From UBA3006 sp036746695 (GTDB lineage: Bacteria; Actinomycetota; Acidimicrobiia; Acidimicrobiales; Ilumatobacteraceae), in the NCBI GenBank assembly GCA_036746695.1, contig DAIODP010000001.1, positions 1,736,001-1,800,000 of the forward strand: 64,000 nt of DNA, given 5' to 3'. Shown one piece after another: positions 62,583 to 64,000 of this stretch; position 1 is the stretch's first letter, and the number at the start of each line of letters is the position of its first letter. The notes under the pieces are model-generated. The model did not search any database. It was given only the letters and a program-made list of their open reading frames with translations, and was not told where the DNA came from. Made by a program: the position numbers and the translations under genes.

Positions 62583-63650
62583 GTGGCTGTGGGGGCACAA
62601 GCACAACACCGTGGGCTCAGTGCGGATTACTTGACGGGTGCGCTTTCCAAAGAAAGTGGCGGCTCTGCTCTGCGGATTGAGTCGGTGAAACCAATTGGCA
62701 CGGGGCAAATGGCCGAGAGCTATCGCGTCACCTTCGCGCCTGGAACGCACGGCCAACTGAGTAACAGTGTGGTGGTCAAAGTTCCGTCACAAAGCGAGAG
62801 CAGCCGCGGCGCAAGCCGAGTTACCCGTTGCTACGAACTGGAGACAAGTTTCTACGCAACGTTGCAGCAAAAAGTTGGTGTGCATGCACCAACCTGCATG
62901 CACGTTTGGTACGACGCGAATGAAGACGACTTCGTTCTGGTGCTCGAAGACATTATCGACGCCGCCCAAGGCGACCAGTTGCAAGGCGCAACGATGGAGC
63001 AAGCAAGTGCGGCCGTGCAAGAGCTTGTTGCGTTGCACGCCTCGTTGTGGGATTCACCGGTGCTCGACACCATCACGTGGGCAAACAGGCACAGTTTTGA
63101 GGGCGCGGCAGGCACGCGTGATCTGCTGCGCAAAGTATTCGGCGGTTTTGCTCAGCGGTTTGTTGATTTGGTTTCCCCCGAGGTTTTGCAGTTAGGAAAA
63201 ACATTTGTCGAACGGATCGATGGATACGACGCCGCGTTCCCCAAAAACCACACCATCATTCACCGAGACTTTCGTTTAGACAACTTATTGTTCAGCACAA
63301 ACGACCCAGCAAGTGTCAAGGTGGTCGACTGGCAAACAGTAGCCATCGGCCCGGGTGCTCTAGATCTTGGATACTTCATCGGTGCAAGTTTTTCCACCGA
63401 GCAGCGTCGCGAACGTGAAGAAGCGCTCGTTCGCCAATACCACGAAGGCATCACACGCGCAGGGGTGCAACTGACTTGGCAGGATCTGTGGGATCAATAT
63501 CGCTTATTCGCCACCTCGGGTTACATCATGGCAATCGTTGCTTCAATGCTGGTCAAACAAACCGAACGCGGAGACGCAATGTTTGCAGCAATGGCAAACC
63601 GACACGGCCAACAAATGCTCGACTTACACACCATCGAACTATTTCACTAG
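62583..63650 (+). CDS. Aminoglycoside-phosphotransferase/EcKinase-like kinase
   Basis: Protein-kinase-like small-molecule phosphotransferase of 355 residues, close in pattern to ecdysteroid-kinase-like and APH families. The catalytic loop is IIHRDFRLDNLLF (Asp in HRD) and the metal-binding loop VVDWQTVAIGPG; YELETSFYATL and LVLEDI lie in the N-lobe. The substrate is unknown. GTG 62583 is 2 nt after TAGGGT; the in-frame GTG 62589 is 8 nt away and could be the leaderless start. Confidence 0.83.
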   Translation: MAVGAQAQHRGLSADYLTGALSKESGGSALRIESVKPIGTGQMAESYRVTFAPGTHGQLSNSVVVKVPSQSESSRGASRVTRCYELETSFYATLQQKVGVHAPTCMHVWYDANEDDFVLVLEDIIDAAQGDQLQGATMEQASAAVQELVALHASLWDSPVLDTITWANRHSFEGAAGTRDLLRKVFGGFAQRFVDLVSPEVLQLGKTFVERIDGYDAAFPKNHTIIHRDFRLDNLLFSTNDPASVKVVDWQTVAIGPGALDLGYFIGASFSTEQRREREEALVRQYHEGITRAGVQLTWQDLWDQYRLFATSGYIMAIVASMLVKQTERGDAMFAAMANRHGQQMLDLHTIELFH

Positions 63651-63659
63651 GAGAAAACA

Positions 63660-64000
63660 ATGGCACGATTCACCGCTCTCGACGAACGTTTCGCACATCA
63701 AATCCCAGAACCATTTCCCAACACTGTGCACTTTCATGCCGACTGGCGCGAAAGCCTCTTCTTCGTCATGCACATGCGCGACCGACCAAGCGATGTCTTG
63801 ATTCTGACGCTGGCGCATTTTCCTGCGCGCAATGAAATGGATTCGCTGCAGTTAGGTCGGGTGGGCGAATCGCCAATCATGGCTCGACACTCCCGTCACG
63901 TAGATGGCGACCAGGACGACTTTCGTGTTGGGCCAATCACCATCGACGTCATTGAGCCACTAAAGAAAGTGCATCTCGTTGCGGCACCCTCGGAGGCAAC
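63660..64000 (+). CDS. Unrecognised protein, 3' truncated by window end
   Basis: An open frame of 113 codons runs off the window: starts MARFTALDERFAHQIPEPFP and continues through SLFFVMHMRDRPSDVLILTL and FRVGPITIDVIEPLKKVHLV. ATG 63660 is preceded by AGGAGA with 5 nt spacing, 9 nt after the kinase stop, so it is co-transcribed with it. The beta-rich pattern suggests a lipocalin-like or DUF7064-type protein often paired with such kinases, but I do not recognise it with confidence. Confidence 0.7.
   Translation, partial: MARFTALDERFAHQIPEPFPNTVHFHADWRESLFFVMHMRDRPSDVLILTLAHFPARNEMDSLQLGRVGESPIMARHSRHVDGDQDDFRVGPITIDVIEPLKKVHLVAAPSEA

Overview
The window looks like chromosome from a streamlined, probably planktonic actinobacterium, most likely of the class Acidimicrobiia. 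This placement is inference. It rests on class II DAHP synthase, the F420 enzyme FbiC plus an LLM-type F420 oxidoreductase, a 13E12/DUF222 HNH protein, a PNPase with a GpsI-like layout, a xanthorhodopsin/actinorhodopsin-like proton pump, and moderate GC. Coding density is very high. No stretch over 300 bases lacks a gene, most convergent genes abut or overlap, and I found only one textbook intrinsic terminator (50539-50564).

A conserved actinobacterial housekeeping backbone runs through the window: nadD - LCP-like - rsfS (5.4-7.6 kb), leuS, rbfA-truB-ribF (16.8-22.0 kb), rpsO-pnp-dapB (30.3-34.0 kb), dapA-rnj-ftsK (40.7-46.4 kb) and rimO-pgsA-cinA (47.4-50.5 kb). Cargo sits between these blocks. 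(1) At 7.7-16.8 kb, after tRNA-Ala(GGC), are a PotABCD-type transporter, a class III aminotransferase, a Rieske oxygenase, a PhyH-type dioxygenase, an SDR and an F420 oxidoreductase. Part of this stretch is visibly AT-richer. (2) At 22.1-30.1 kb are an exported rhodanese with a YeeE-type sulfur transporter, fbiC, an HNH/RHH-antitoxin/MazF operon, a chorismate mutase-VOC fusion and riboflavin synthase. (3) At 34.0-40.6 kb are a thiol peroxidase with a histone-H1-like lysine tail, a DedA-like membrane protein, an acyl-CoA ligase, an amino-acid ABC transporter and a ferritin-like diiron protein. (4) At 43.2-43.9 kb is a VapBC pair. (5) At 50.6-55.0 kb are rhodopsin, an SDR with a DDAH-like enzyme, and a pentapeptide lipoprotein/methyltransferase/HutD operon. 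(6) At 55.0-64.0 kb are an oligopeptide ABC transporter and an alkylsulfatase operon. The left end holds a truncated thiolase, an MFS exporter, a serine hydrolase, DAHP synthase and a divergent sigma factor.

Two expression features recur. At least sixteen genes have a TANNNT hexamer ending 6-8 nt before the start codon, the signature of leaderless transcription. In two divergent pairs with start codons under 25 bp apart, one near-palindromic -10 core serves both directions. Separately, two ABC permease genes lack any ATG/GTG/TTG that would include their first membrane helix; the reading frames point to CTG starts coupled to the upstream stop codon.

Candidates for new biology are the chorismate mutase-VOC fusion that has lost the iron-ligand glutamate, the lysine-tailed peroxidase, the sigma factor altered in its promoter-reading residues, a structured rpsO leader, the amine-type uptake/oxidation cluster, and the rhodopsin with a glycine at the carotenoid-antenna position.
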